Source: Schizochytrium sp. CCTCC M209059
Taxonomy: Eukaryota; Sar; Bigyra; Thraustochytrida; Thraustochytriidae
Assembly: GCA_000818945.1 (NCBI GenBank)
Contig: KN805433.1
Coordinates: forward strand, 87,824 to 151,823
DNA: 64,000 nt
Direction of reading: 5' to 3'
Shown: positions 38,559 to 48,851 of the stretch, one piece after another
How the letters are laid out: every line of letters begins with the position of its first letter
How positions within the stretch are numbered: the stretch's first letter is position 1
Program-made: the position numbers and the translations under genes
Notes under the pieces: generated by a model
What the model was told of the DNA's origin: nothing
What the model saw: only the letters and a program-made list of their open reading frames with translations
Databases searched by the model: none

Positions 38559-40190
38559 CTACTCGCCTTGGTCTGCACCAGTAAAGCTGATGGCCTTGGC
38601 ATCAATCATCTCCCCATAATCGTCATCGTCGTTGGTCTCAACCGTGAGCTGGATGTGCTCTTCACTACTGGGACAAGGAGAGAGCAAAGGAATCTCGGCA
38701 GGGGCCATGCTCTCGGCGGCACCAACAAAGACCTCGTTCGCAGCCTCACGGCACGTGGGGGAAGCCACGACTGCGGCCTCGGGCGCTTCTTCATCTTCGT
38801 GCAGCCCAGGTGTCGCAACACGCGCCACCTGATATACTTGCTCGTGAGGATGAAAGGCCGCCTCAGGAGACGCAGGCGCGCAGCCTTCAACGCGATCTCC
38901 CTGATGTGAAGGCGACAAAGACATAGCACGCGGACGCAGTGGCATGATTCCTAGGTCGCTGCTGCGAAATTGTGTCGCGGGCGTCGGTGTTGCCGTCGCA
39001 ATGTGGCTGCTCGCAGCTCGAAGCAAGACTCTCTGGCGACCACGTTGCTCGTTGCTCGTTTGCGGGAAAGCAGCACCCGTAGTAAACGAAGCCTGCGGAT
39101 CGGCCAAGGTCATCGAGCTAACCTCGCATTCCGAAGACATTGCTCCTTGACTCGCAGGTCCTGTACATGCACTTTGTCCTGACGTTGTTTCTACATGCGC
39201 GCTGGCCATTGGCACGCTGAGCGCTGCAGGTGTAGCCTCGGTGTGCTCCGGGAAGGATGCCAGAGGAGCTGCAATTCGCTCCAACGACATGGTTTCGGGC
39301 TGCGGCGCACAGTATTCAGGCGTGCTCATTTGCAGCGCATTCTCGAGAGAAACTTGTTGCGCAGCATCGGTCGAGGTGGGCACTTGCAGAGGCGCAGATT
39401 CCTCGCGGTTGAGACGATAGCAAGTTGGAGGACTGTAGCATCCACCGATGGGGCCCATCTCTTGTTGTCCTGGCAATGCATCAGCCGCTTGTTCTTCCTT
39501 GCGCACTCCAAAGGCCTCGACGTCGCTCGGCTCCATTTCAGGCATCAACGTCGCGTTTCCTTGAAAGAGAATGACCAAGAAGAGCTGCGCGAGGCCAAAA
39601 ACAAAGCCCACGAGACTCGGTGTGAGCACAAAGACGTCAAAATCAAAGAACGAGTACAGGGTCCAGAGAAATCCACTGAGGATCTGCATGGCGAGGAATC
39701 CACGATTGATGGACGAGGCGTCTCGCGCAGCAATCATGCGACGAAGGTTGACAAGCGGCGTCGTATAGAGGGCAAGCGAGGAGATCATGCTGTACATGCC
39801 TGCGGCTTCTGCTCCTACTGATGGGGCAAAGAGCCCGAGGACGACAAGAGCGGCAGTGACGGAAAACTGCACGACAAAGATGGTCTCCATGCGCCTCACT
39901 TGCGTGTCGGACGTGCACAGGCGAGCGCACGTGATCAGATAGAATACTCCAATGATAATGCCTGCAATGGAGCCCAGCACCAAGTATGTGTTGCCGATCA
40001 TGGCGCCGTAGACGGTCCACTGGAGCGCTTGGGGTGCGGTCACGGCAAAGAGGACCGGGTTGAGGCTACCAAGATCGCGCTTTTTGCGTGCCTTGAGCAT
40101 GGCGTACATGGGGCCCAAGTACAAGAGCTCCGTGGTGATGACGCCCAGAACGGGCGCGATTTGCAAAACAAAGACCTCTTGAAACCCCAT
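38559..40190 (-). CDS. SWEET-type sugar transporter 5 with very long C-terminal tail
   Basis: 543 residues from the Met at 40188-40190 (MGFQEVFVLQIAPVLG), chosen because it aligns with the paralogues; a Met 15 codons upstream is possible. Seven membrane segments occupy the first ~215 residues, with motifs GSLNPVLFAVTAPQ, W-x2-YG, DASSINRGFLAMQILSG and W-x2-YS. The remaining ~330 residues are a disordered tail rich in Ser, Ala, Thr, Pro, Glu and Gln, with GCYSPPTCYR near its start (encoded at about 39414-39443) as in transporter 3. Most SWEETs have tails of 30-80 residues, so this tail is exceptional and may be regulatory. It is the first gene of the array on the minus strand. Confidence 0.9.
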   Translation of the reverse strand: MGFQEVFVLQIAPVLGVITTELLYLGPMYAMLKARKKRDLGSLNPVLFAVTAPQALQWTVYGAMIGNTYLVLGSIAGIIIGVFYLITCARLCTSDTQVRRMETIFVVQFSVTAALVVLGLFAPSVGAEAAGMYSMISSLALYTTPLVNLRRMIAARDASSINRGFLAMQILSGFLWTLYSFFDFDVFVLTPSLVGFVFGLAQLFLVILFQGNATLMPEMEPSDVEAFGVRKEEQAADALPGQQEMGPIGGCYSPPTCYRLNREESAPLQVPTSTDAAQQVSLENALQMSTPEYCAPQPETMSLERIAAPLASFPEHTEATPAALSVPMASAHVETTSGQSACTGPASQGAMSSECEVSSMTLADPQASFTTGAAFPQTSNEQRGRQRVLLRAASSHIATATPTPATQFRSSDLGIMPLRPRAMSLSPSHQGDRVEGCAPASPEAAFHPHEQVYQVARVATPGLHEDEEAPEAAVVASPTCREAANEVFVGAAESMAPAEIPLLSPCPSSEEHIQLTVETNDDDDYGEMIDAKAISFTGADQGE

Positions 40191-41806
40191 TGTCGCGGAC
40201 AAGGCAGGCGGAGAGGCAATCGCTATGATCGCCAATGCATAAAAATGCTCGAGGCCTGTTTGATTTTAGTCTTTGACGGAATTCGAGATTTGCTGGCACT
40301 CGCAGTCGCCGTCGCGGGCGGACTCTCGACGCTCAGCCCCCTTGGCCCGTTGGATGGCCGGCCTTCCATCGTGCGTCTTGCATTCGTAAACTGCGATGCG
40401 ACGGCCCTAAGGACCTAGCCAGCCAACAAGCTAGCAAGGTAGGCAGGTAGGTATGGCTGGACATACCATGGCTGCCTGTCGCCGTCTCGCGCTACTTTCC
40501 CTCTGGTTCTCCGAGGCGGCGAGACGCGTCTTTTCCGTGCGAGGACCTCGCGCTGTCTTCTCCCGACGTCCGACTTCATCCCTTCCACCCCTCGCCGCGG
40601 CCTGTGAGCCACGCAGTCTGCCTGTGACCATGGTGAATGAACTTCAGCCACGCGGCCTGCGGTCTTCTGCCGCGGCACGCGCCGCGCGCTAAGAGCGCCG
40701 GCGCTGGACGCCTGGCCGCGCGGCCTCTGCCGCCGCCCCGAGAGAACGGCGCGGAACGCGCGGGTGCAGGGGCGGGGACAGGGCCGGCCACGTTGGTGCC
40801 GAGATTCGAGGGCGAGAAGAGCGCGGGAATGAGCGAGGTCTCCGATTGGAGTCTCGGGGCCGACGAGGGCGCGATCTCGGAGGGCCTGCAGCCGGCGGCG
40901 AGGGGGGAGGGAGGTGTTCTGCAGTCGGGATCTGTGACGACGGCGTCTGCAGCTGCCTCTGCAGGCAGCGCAGCGGGATGGTGTCTGCGGCCGTAGGTGC
41001 CGAGAGCGCCAACCACATGAAACGAATCATTGTGCGCGTCAGCGTCTGCGACGGCGCGGCGCTCTTTGATACCTGACCAATGAGACTGAGACTGCGAGCA
41101 GCCGTGTGTGTTTTCCTCTCGCGCGCGAAGAGCTCTTTGCGGAGCTGTCGGTGGCAGCTGTGCTGGGAACAAAAACCTGCGGTGCGACGGATCCGGTGCC
41201 GATGGGAAAGTGCCGCAGCTGCCACCGCTGCCGCATTCATTTATTAGCCAACTCTCTCCGCAGCCCGTATCGTTGTGCCGTCGACGCCATTCGTTCATCG
41301 ACCACGATTGTTCTTTATGAGCGACGTCAAATCAAAGAAAAGGCCATCGCGGTTGTGATGCTACTAACGTCATGACTAGTTGTCTTTCAGACAAAAACTA
41401 GTTATTGAGAACTAGTTTCGTAACGAACTAGTTGTTAGTTTCAAACGAACTGTAAATCACGAGAAGTGCTCCTGTAAAGAACCAGAAGTGCTCCATCTCT
41501 ACTCACAGTCTGCTGCTTCTTACGTCAACCATCGATTGCTTGCTCACCCGGGGGGGAGTGGGGGTAAAGGCGGCCTACAGTCGGTGCTGATCGCGTGCAC
41601 ACGCACGTCTTGTCCTGGATCGGCACGCAAGGTGTTTGGGCTTGTCCCATTGGGCATCAAGATTTACCTCGTCCAAAATGGACTTTTTCCCATTCTCGTA
41701 CGTACCATACCACCACAGACTTCTTTGGAAGCAAACAGCCAAACTAAGCACTGCAAGCTCGTCGCGACCTCTTGTCCATACTACTTTGTAGTTGCTGCCG
41801 CTGATT

Positions 41807-41840
<34 letters not shown>

Positions 41841-42339
41841 AAGTCCAGTGAGTGGGCTCGTTGCGCTTCGTCTTGGAACGCTATCCTGCACTTTGATCGG
41901 CAAATTCTGGAGTATTTCTGGGACACAAACCAACCACACGAGAACATTCCTATTTCCTTCTTTTTCAAACCATCGTCAAGACCAAGAACAAGACCAAGAC
42001 CAGGAATGACACGGAAGTGGCGAAGTCAATCGACCACGTCACGTGCGAAGTCACGTTATCGACCGATTGATTGTGCAGACAGCCACTCAATCTCCGCCGG
42101 CTTCTGCGTCTGGCCCACGCGCCGCCATCCCTCCTTCGCCAGCGCACGCTTATACACACACGCACGGGGCGTTTCTTTATCCATTTTCTGGCACTCGTGT
42201 GCTCAAGACGGCAAATACGGACAGAATTGGGCCGACCAGGCCTTGCGACCACGATCTCGCCTTCCATGCTCAACCTGCAAGTGGTGTGGACTTCGATCCT
42301 CCTGCGAGTTGAACGCGCGCTGCAGCGTTGCGGGGGGGG

Positions 42340-42374
42340 NNNNNNNNNNNNNNNNNNNNNNNNNNNNNNNNNNN
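42340..42374. other. Assembly gap (35 N)
   Basis: Flanked on both sides by G homopolymers, which likely prevented assembly. Confidence 0.99.
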
Positions 42375-42980
42375 GCGGTGGGGGGGGGGGGGGGGGGATC
42401 GATTGCCCTGAGGAAGAGGGGGAATTTAGCAGCAGTAGCAACAAGTGCACCAAAAGCATCGAGCGCTCTCAGCCGCATCACAAAGGGCCAATAAATGTAA
42501 GAAGCTCTGCAGCGAGCCGCGAAGATGAGGCCTGCGTCCCGCGAGGGCACGCGGCGGTCTCCACGTCTTCATCGCAGTCTTCGTCGCCGTCTTCATCGCA
42601 GTTTTTGTCGGCACCGGCGCAGCAAGGCAGCGCGACGGCCCTGGCAGGTGTGTCCCGCTGGAAGCGCCGAGCCAGCCGGGAGGGTGTGTGCGCGCGTGTC
42701 TCGGGTTTTCTTTCTTGCCTCGCGCTCGGTCTCGCTCGGTCTCGCTCGGTCTCGCTCGCTCGCTGCCTCCCTCCACGGCGGGCGTCGTTGTCGCCGTGGT
42801 CGTTGCCTGCGACCCCAGCAGCGGCGGCCACAGGCGCGGCCAGCCCGAGCCCGAGCGCAGCGGAGCGGGGCGACGCCTTTCGCCCTGCGCCGTACGTACG
42901 TGTGTGAAGGCATCGATGGCGAAGAGCGCGAGGAGGAGGCGGCTTTGGCCAAGCAACTTGAAGCGCGCGGTCCGCAGCAG

Positions 42981-43030
42981 GAGGAGGTAAGGCAAGGCAA
43001 GGCAAGGCAAGGCAAGGCAAGGCAAGGCAA
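42981..43030. repeat. Pentanucleotide array (GGCAA)n
   Basis: About ten units (AAGGC/GGCAA), perfect over most of the length. Confidence 0.9.
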
Positions 43031-43095
43031 GTCGCCGCGTGCACCCGACGGGAAACGTGCACGCACCGTCAAAATGGGGCACGCGCTCGGCTCTT

Positions 43096-43103
43096 GCTGT
43101 TGC

Positions 43104-43134
<31 letters not shown>

Positions 43135-43161
43135 ATTGTTGTTGTTGTTGTTGTTGTTGTT
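43096..43161. repeat. Trinucleotide array (TTG)n
   Basis: About 20 TTG units with one TTA interruption, in the 5' flank of the ABHD18-like gene. Confidence 0.9.
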
Positions 43162-43359
43162 GAAATGAACGAATGAATGAATGAGGAAAAAAGTGTTCGC
43201 CCGAGATGAACGTGCCAGAGGCGGGCCGTGTGGAAGGAGGGAGAACAGACTGTTGCAGCGCGTGCAGCCCGGCGCACGCGAGAAGGGGGTAGGAGATGCC
43301 AGCCGGCACGCAGGCAGAAGCTCCTTTCCGCAGAAGAAGCATACCTTGAATTTCCAGAG

Positions 43360-43707
43360 ATGGCGTCGCTGCAGAGTCTCCTCCTCGGCAAGCTGGACTA
43401 CGTCTATGTGACGGCCACGAGAAGAAGCAGGTTCTTCTCGCACGGCTGGGGCGAAGAATCGATCGAACAGGCCCATCGACTCGTCGAGACGCTTGAGAGC
43501 CAAGGGACGGAAGAGGCCTTTCCGGACATCGATCGTCTCATCCCCGCCGACGCTGATCGGGCTTCCAACGTTGACGAGGACATTGAGCTCGAAGAGGACG
43601 GCATTGAATTCGCGCATGCAAGTGAGACTGATGATTGCTCCATCTCGACGTCTAGCAGCGCCGGTAGCGACTCTAGCCCGGATCAAAAGATGAAAGAGGG
43701 ACACAAT

Positions 43708-43742
<35 letters not shown>

Positions 43743-44799
43743 CACTAATGAAAGCAAAGGTAGCTATGAAGCTCAAACGTGGAGCTTCGTCTCGCCATGC
43801 GCAGATTTCCTTCCCAAGGAAAGCCAGACTGCACGCGTGCTTGTGGTTTCTCCCCCTCGCACAGTCCAAGCGCGAGGCGTACTCATCCTTGTTGCAGGCA
43901 CCGGTGAGGTCTCCTTTTGGCGACGCAAGAAATTTATTGCAAAGCCGCTCGCCGCAAAAGGCTTCGTCTCAATCATTCTTGAGAACGTATTCTACGGTAG
44001 CCGCGCTCCTGTTACGCAAAAGAGGTACTTTTGGAGAACAGTCGGCGACTACCTTCTCCACATGCCCATCACCGTTGTCGAGGTGGCGAAATTGGCCAAA
44101 TATGCAAAGCAAACCTATCCAGGACTGCCCATCGGTCTCGTGGGTTCGAGTTTGGGAGGAAGCATGGCCGCGGGCGCTCTGCCTTCAGTCATGCGAGAGT
44201 TTCAAGGTCTCGACAAGGAAAGCTCCCAAGAGAAACGAGGAAGACTGGGGGTAAAGCGAGAGGAGACACCGCTCACACTGTGCACATTTCTGCCGCCATC
44301 CCGGACTGCGTCAATTCTCTCGAGCGCAATCGCTTACTTTATTGACTTTCGCGCACTTCAGCGCGACGGAGCTGGTCTCCGGACCATTAAGGAAGTCCGT
44401 GAGCGGATTCTCCACCTGTGCGAGTCTCATCAGCTTGGCCGCTATTTTTCACTTTTGCCCGAGAGCGAGTACAAGCGGGCTGCCTTTACTTGTTTCCGGG
44501 GCCGTCATGACAACTATGTCAGACCGAATGAGGTTACGCTCACGCATGGTATCATTGAGCCTTTTGTGTCGAGTGCTCGTCTCGTTGATGTATCGGGTGG
44601 TCATGTGTGGAATATCATGCGTACGGGGAAAGTGGTTCCGCCTGCCGTCGAGGAAGCATTCTCGCGATCATGCGCAGATTACCCCAACCCAATAAAAATT
44701 ATTCCCGTCTTTCACGAAACGGGAAGCGATCTCTCTGATAAAATTGAGAATTGCGATATCACGAATAGAGACTGCCCCGGCCCTCTGTGTCAGGTCTAA
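43360..44799 (+). CDS. ABHD18: ABHD18-like alpha/beta hydrolase
   Basis: 479 residues from ATG 43360 (MASLQSLLLGKLDYVY). Upstream in-frame codons give no conserved sequence. The domain matches the ABHD18 (DUF2048) family: VLILVAGTGEVSFWRRKKFIAKPLA-type block, then ILENVFYGSRAP, a helix, and the nucleophile elbow GLVGSSLGG with Ser as nucleophile. The C-terminal block has the expected histidine in DVSGGHVWNIM, and an Asp in RGRHDNYV is a candidate acid. An acidic insert of poly-Asp and Gly (about residues 110-130) is lineage-specific. Family members are linked to lipid metabolism in mitochondria in animals; substrate here is not readable from sequence. Confidence 0.85.
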
Positions 44800-45143
44800 G
44801 AAGGCGACCACGCAACAATTTGTGCTCATACGTGTACGATGGAGCGCAGGAAACCATTTGGGACATGTACGAAAGCTCCAAACCCAGACTAGCATTGCGT
44901 AGAAAGAAACAGAATAGTAAAATTTAACAAATCTAGGCCTGCATTGCACAACAGCGAATGGAGAAAAGACGCATCAGTGAACAATCAAGGATGGTGTCCA
45001 TGTCGCGCCTCTACGATTCTTCAGTCCTTGATAACTTTTCGAGACAGACTGACATCGGAAAAAAAAAAAAAAAGGAGCAGCAGGGTAGGTAGATAGCTTC
45101 AAGGCCCCTATATAGGAAAAAATGGTGCAACCAGGATGCGAGG
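44800..45143. other. Short convergent intergenic region
   Basis: 344 bases between the ABHD18-like stop and the LRR-NEL stop, with a poly-A tract near 45060-45074. Nothing else recognised. Confidence 0.5.
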
Positions 45144-48100
45144 TCAAATGCACCTTGTAAGATTCTTGGTAAGATCCTCGTACGAGCGCGAGACGTTGTG
45201 CAGGTCGTGGCCTGTGTCGACCCAATGACGGAGAAGTTCCTCCAAGCTCCAGATCGTCCTCGAGGGCAAAAGGCGAACGGGATCCGGAATGCGAGTCCCC
45301 AGCAAGGTCTGCCACGAAAGCGAGATGCGTTTAAGGCTGTTGCGAGGCAAGGACTCGAGAGTGAGCGTGGCGCTCTGCTCGAGGCGGTCTTGGCGCTGCC
45401 ATTCTTCCCAATTCTGAAGCCACCCCTCAAAGTCTTCTTCCGACACGTTGAGGGCGGCCTCAGCCGCAGCCTCAATTGCTTCATCGGGAATGCTGACGTA
45501 GTTCGGGAAGAGCATGTCCTCTGCAGAAACGGGAAGGTCGAGTCTCTCGCGAAGATCAATCTCAAAACGGAGATAGACGCAGACGTCATCGACAAAGGTG
45601 AGACGGCCGATGAGGTCACGCACGTGCTCGTGAACAATTTCAAGACGCATAATCCGCCGACCAAGGTCGCGGAGCGCTTGACGCTCCCCGCGCGCCTCTG
45701 CAATGAGAACCGTCTGCTTCATTTGGTTCAGGGCCCAAATGGGCTTGTCGCCACAGGCGTCGCCGCTGTCCGCCATGCGAATGCAAAGACCCTCGCGCGC
45801 GTCTTGATCTGTCGAGCTCACGAGAAGGTAAAAAACCTCGTAGACGCGCCGGAGAAGACCCGGTCGCGTTGTTGTTTGCAGGCTAAACTCCTTGGAATAG
45901 AAGAGCATGCGGAGAAACTCCTTGACACCATGAGCGTACGCTGATGGAACGGCCTCGACGACCATCGCTGCAGTGATACCGTCATTAGATTCGTAAATGC
46001 GCTCAAAGCTATCGAGAAAGGTGTTGACAGCAGACTCGAGCGAAGTAAAGTTCCCATCCTCGTCACGATCCCATGCAAGGTCTGGGTCCTCGCGGAGAAG
46101 AAGGTCGGGACCCGAGATTTGTATGGATAGAAAGGCGTTGTCAAGCGCGCCCAGGCGCTCGGTCTCGTCCGTATTCATAGCGACACCGCTCCTGGTGAGG
46201 TCAATGCCGTGAAGCCTGCCTTCTCCATCGTGACCTTCGAGCCCCCACAAGTCGACACAAGAAGGTAAGCTAGTCAACGACCTGCACCACGAAAGGCCTA
46301 GCGTGTAGGTGTGGAAATCCTGCGGGAGCTGCGACAAGCGAGAACAATTGGTGAGCACGAGCTTGTTGACGTGAAGGCCCTCGGGAAGCAGACCAAAGTA
46401 TGGACAGTCTCGCACCGTGAGCGTCGATACTGTTGGGTCAAGGTTCGGGATCTCTTCGAGCCTCGCGCAGGAGATAAAGTCGAGCGTCGCGGCGCAAAGT
46501 CCTGCTTCAATGTGGATGAAGTTGAGGCAATCTTTGATTGTGATGGAGGCGCGCTCGAGTCCTTCGACCTGCTTGAGATTCTCGAAAGCTTTGCACCGTT
46601 CAATGAGAAGGCTTCGAGTTTTCATTTCATTGGGTAAGCTCGTGAACGCGGCGCACTCACGCACAGTAACACCTGAGCGCGCAGAGAGACCTTCGCCAAG
46701 GTCGGTGAACTTTTCGCATTGGGCGATTTCTATCACAGAATCTACCGAGATGTTATTGGGTAGACCCTCGAAACTTTCGCACAAAGACACACACAGGCTA
46801 CCTACCCACCCCATTTGAATTTCACGCACGCTTGCGCAATTTCGAATCGTCACGCTTGTGCTTGAGCCCACCTCGCACAAACTTTCGAGTGAGGGGCAAC
46901 TTGTTGCAACGAGCTCCCCACTGACCAAAATGCCAGAGAGGGAGGAAAGCTCTCCACACGCAACAACCTCGAGCTTCACTAACCCAAGATCGTCGGATAG
47001 ATCGAGCGAGTGAACCTTGCCACACCCCTCGAGAGTGAGATTAAAGACTTTGCATGTCAAAGACTTGGATGCGTCCGTGGGACGTGTAATGGAAAAGTGC
47101 GCAAGCTCTGGGAGACTCTTGAGCGTGAGCGTTTCGAATGTCATTATCGTGATAATGTCAATGCTGTTCAGCATTGGGCAGGCGCTGATGGTCCAGTTTG
47201 CCAGCTTCATGTACTCTGAAGATTTGTAGGGGCCACCATTAGTGATAGAGATCTCGCGGAGGTTATCGCATAAACGAAGTTTAAGCAGGTTGACCGTGCG
47301 AAGTGAGAGTGATGATATGCCTGAGGAAAGTATGTCGATGTCATCAGACTCGACGTCCTGGAGTGCATTGCAATACTGGATTCGGAATTTTTTGAGCACG
47401 CGCACAGGAGTTTTGGAGAGTTCGGGGCAGTCGAAGGCCGAGAATTCGTCAGTAAAAGGGATGTCCAAATCGATGAGCGCAGGACACCTGTAGAGGCGGA
47501 CCTGTAAGGCCCCTTCCAAGGCCGACAGCGCAACGAGCGCATCCATGTCGGACATATCAATTGTGACAGATGAGCCAAAGGTTACATCGAAGGCGGAGAG
47601 ACGTGGACACAAGAGCCAGGTGAAATAATATTTCACATTTGCATCACCGACGATCGTTTCGAGGCGCGGACAGAGGCGGGCTGACATGGAGGCCAGAGAG
47701 CCGTGCACACTCATCTTTTCAAGGTCGTCGAGCTGCGAGATTGAAATTTCGGGAGTGACGTCGTCGCCCTTGGCGGTGAGTTCCACCTCGCGCAGCGATG
47801 AGCACGCATGAAGCCGAATCTTATCACTGAAGGAGCGCACCTCGAGCACTTGGAGAGTGTTGACGAGCAACAGCTCGATCGAGGTGCAGCTATCGATGCT
47901 CAGATGAACGAGGTGTGATAGGGTGTCGAAATCCATGAAAAATTCGTATGAGGGCCGCCACCAACGTTCAATGTGCTCAAAATTTGCTGACTGAAGTGCC
48001 GAGCAGTTGTTGAGGTCGACGCGGCCCCCGCACGAGGTTTTCTCGCAGACCTTTAGCGCTGAGCACCCATCCAGAGCGAGATCCTGGCCAACGAAGATAT

Positions 48101-48851
48101 TGGTGGGAAGCTCGGTGAGAGATTCGCACGCATAAAGTAATAGATCGCCGTCGACCTGCTCCAAGGTACCGAGGCTTGACAAATTCGGGCAGTCGCTGAG
48201 ATCGAGGCTGCCTTTGACGCAACTGAGAGCGTCACCCAGGGTCACCAAGTTCGAGCACTCGCTGAGGTCGACGGAGCAGGGAAGATTGGCGACAGGAGGA
48301 GGCTCGCTGATGAGCGACATGGAGAGGTCCAGCCCAATGCTTCGAGTAAGCCACGCGGTGATTTCGATTTCGTCTTCGCAGTGCTCGAGGCCTTTCAAAT
48401 GGTTCTTCAGTTCCACGCCAGTCCAGGTCCGGATCAAATTGAGCGGAGAGCCATCCTCGACGATTTTCACGAGTCGATCGATGAGGTCTTTGCGCGGAAT
48501 GTTGTCCGAGAGCATGGGTCCCTCGCCCACGGCAAGGGCTTGCGCGAGAAGTTCTCCCTGGCGCTGCAGGCTTGCATGCTCCGCCGCAGCAGCGCTACGC
48601 AGAACGCGCTGCGTTTTCTTCGCCGCGTCTTCCCGCGCGGCGAGCTCCGCGGCGTCTCCGCGCGCGGCTTCCACCCACTCATCGAGGGCGCGCGCCACAT
48701 CCTCGTCCAGGTCTATGTTCTCTTCGTCGGGGGCGGCGAGATTCTCGTCCTCCTCCTCGGCTGCTCGTGCCGCAGCCTCGGTCGCTGCGGCTCGCGCGGC
48801 GCGGCGGCGACCCTCGCGCGGCCTGCACAGCAGCGCCGCCAGCCGCACCAT
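45144..48851 (-). CDS. LRR protein with C-terminal NEL-type (IpaH/SspH-like) E3 ubiquitin ligase domain
   Basis: 1235 residues. Residues ~1-110 are Ala/Glu/Arg-rich and helical. A short region follows (about 115-180, including EITAWLTRSIG). About 185-885 is a long run of irregular leucine-rich repeats with the recurrent form L.L..C..L..LP (for example LDLSDCPNLSSLG and LTNCSRLSQLP). The last ~340 residues match the bacterial NEL E3 ligase family in order: DLLLREDPDLAW region, helical segments, the catalytic motif C-G-D (Cys1033, Asp1035; CxD in the family), LNQM, RRIMRLEI, LTFVDDVCVYLRFEIDL and GWLQNWEEWQ. The ~200 residues after the Cys equal the usual NEL length. NEL enzymes form a thioester on this Cys and transfer ubiquitin. 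No intron is visible. Function here is inferred as a ubiquitin ligase with LRR-based targeting. Confidence 0.82.
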   Translation of the reverse strand: MVRLAALLCRPREGRRRAARAAATEAAARAAEEEDENLAAPDEENIDLDEDVARALDEWVEAARGDAAELAAREDAAKKTQRVLRSAAAAEHASLQRQGELLAQALAVGEGPMLSDNIPRKDLIDRLVKIVEDGSPLNLIRTWTGVELKNHLKGLEHCEDEIEITAWLTRSIGLDLSMSLISEPPPVANLPCSVDLSECSNLVTLGDALSCVKGSLDLSDCPNLSSLGTLEQVDGDLLLYACESLTELPTNIFVGQDLALDGCSALKVCEKTSCGGRVDLNNCSALQSANFEHIERWWRPSYEFFMDFDTLSHLVHLSIDSCTSIELLLVNTLQVLEVRSFSDKIRLHACSSLREVELTAKGDDVTPEISISQLDDLEKMSVHGSLASMSARLCPRLETIVGDANVKYYFTWLLCPRLSAFDVTFGSSVTIDMSDMDALVALSALEGALQVRLYRCPALIDLDIPFTDEFSAFDCPELSKTPVRVLKKFRIQYCNALQDVESDDIDILSSGISSLSLRTVNLLKLRLCDNLREISITNGGPYKSSEYMKLANWTISACPMLNSIDIITIMTFETLTLKSLPELAHFSITRPTDASKSLTCKVFNLTLEGCGKVHSLDLSDDLGLVKLEVVACGELSSLSGILVSGELVATSCPSLESLCEVGSSTSVTIRNCASVREIQMGWVGSLCVSLCESFEGLPNNISVDSVIEIAQCEKFTDLGEGLSARSGVTVRECAAFTSLPNEMKTRSLLIERCKAFENLKQVEGLERASITIKDCLNFIHIEAGLCAATLDFISCARLEEIPNLDPTVSTLTVRDCPYFGLLPEGLHVNKLVLTNCSRLSQLPQDFHTYTLGLSWCRSLTSLPSCVDLWGLEGHDGEGRLHGIDLTRSGVAMNTDETERLGALDNAFLSIQISGPDLLLREDPDLAWDRDEDGNFTSLESAVNTFLDSFERIYESNDGITAAMVVEAVPSAYAHGVKEFLRMLFYSKEFSLQTTTRPGLLRRVYEVFYLLVSSTDQDAREGLCIRMADSGDACGDKPIWALNQMKQTVLIAEARGERQALRDLGRRIMRLEIVHEHVRDLIGRLTFVDDVCVYLRFEIDLRERLDLPVSAEDMLFPNYVSIPDEAIEAAAEAALNVSEEDFEGWLQNWEEWQRQDRLEQSATLTLESLPRNSLKRISLSWQTLLGTRIPDPVRLLPSRTIWSLEELLRHWVDTGHDLHNVSRSYEDLTKNLTRCI

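Larger units (their letters stand above)
40191..43359. other. Intergenic region with gap, microsatellites and ACTAGT cluster
   Basis: About 3.2 kb. It includes four ACTAGT hexamers in 60 bases (41375-41433), a (TGC)n tract (41810-41840), a gap (42340-42374) with G runs on both sides, (GGTCTCGCTC)n (42725-42760), a GGCAA pentamer array (42981-43030) and (TTG)n (43096-43161). No gene recognised; the first ~500 bases probably include the promoter of transporter 5. Confidence 0.6.
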
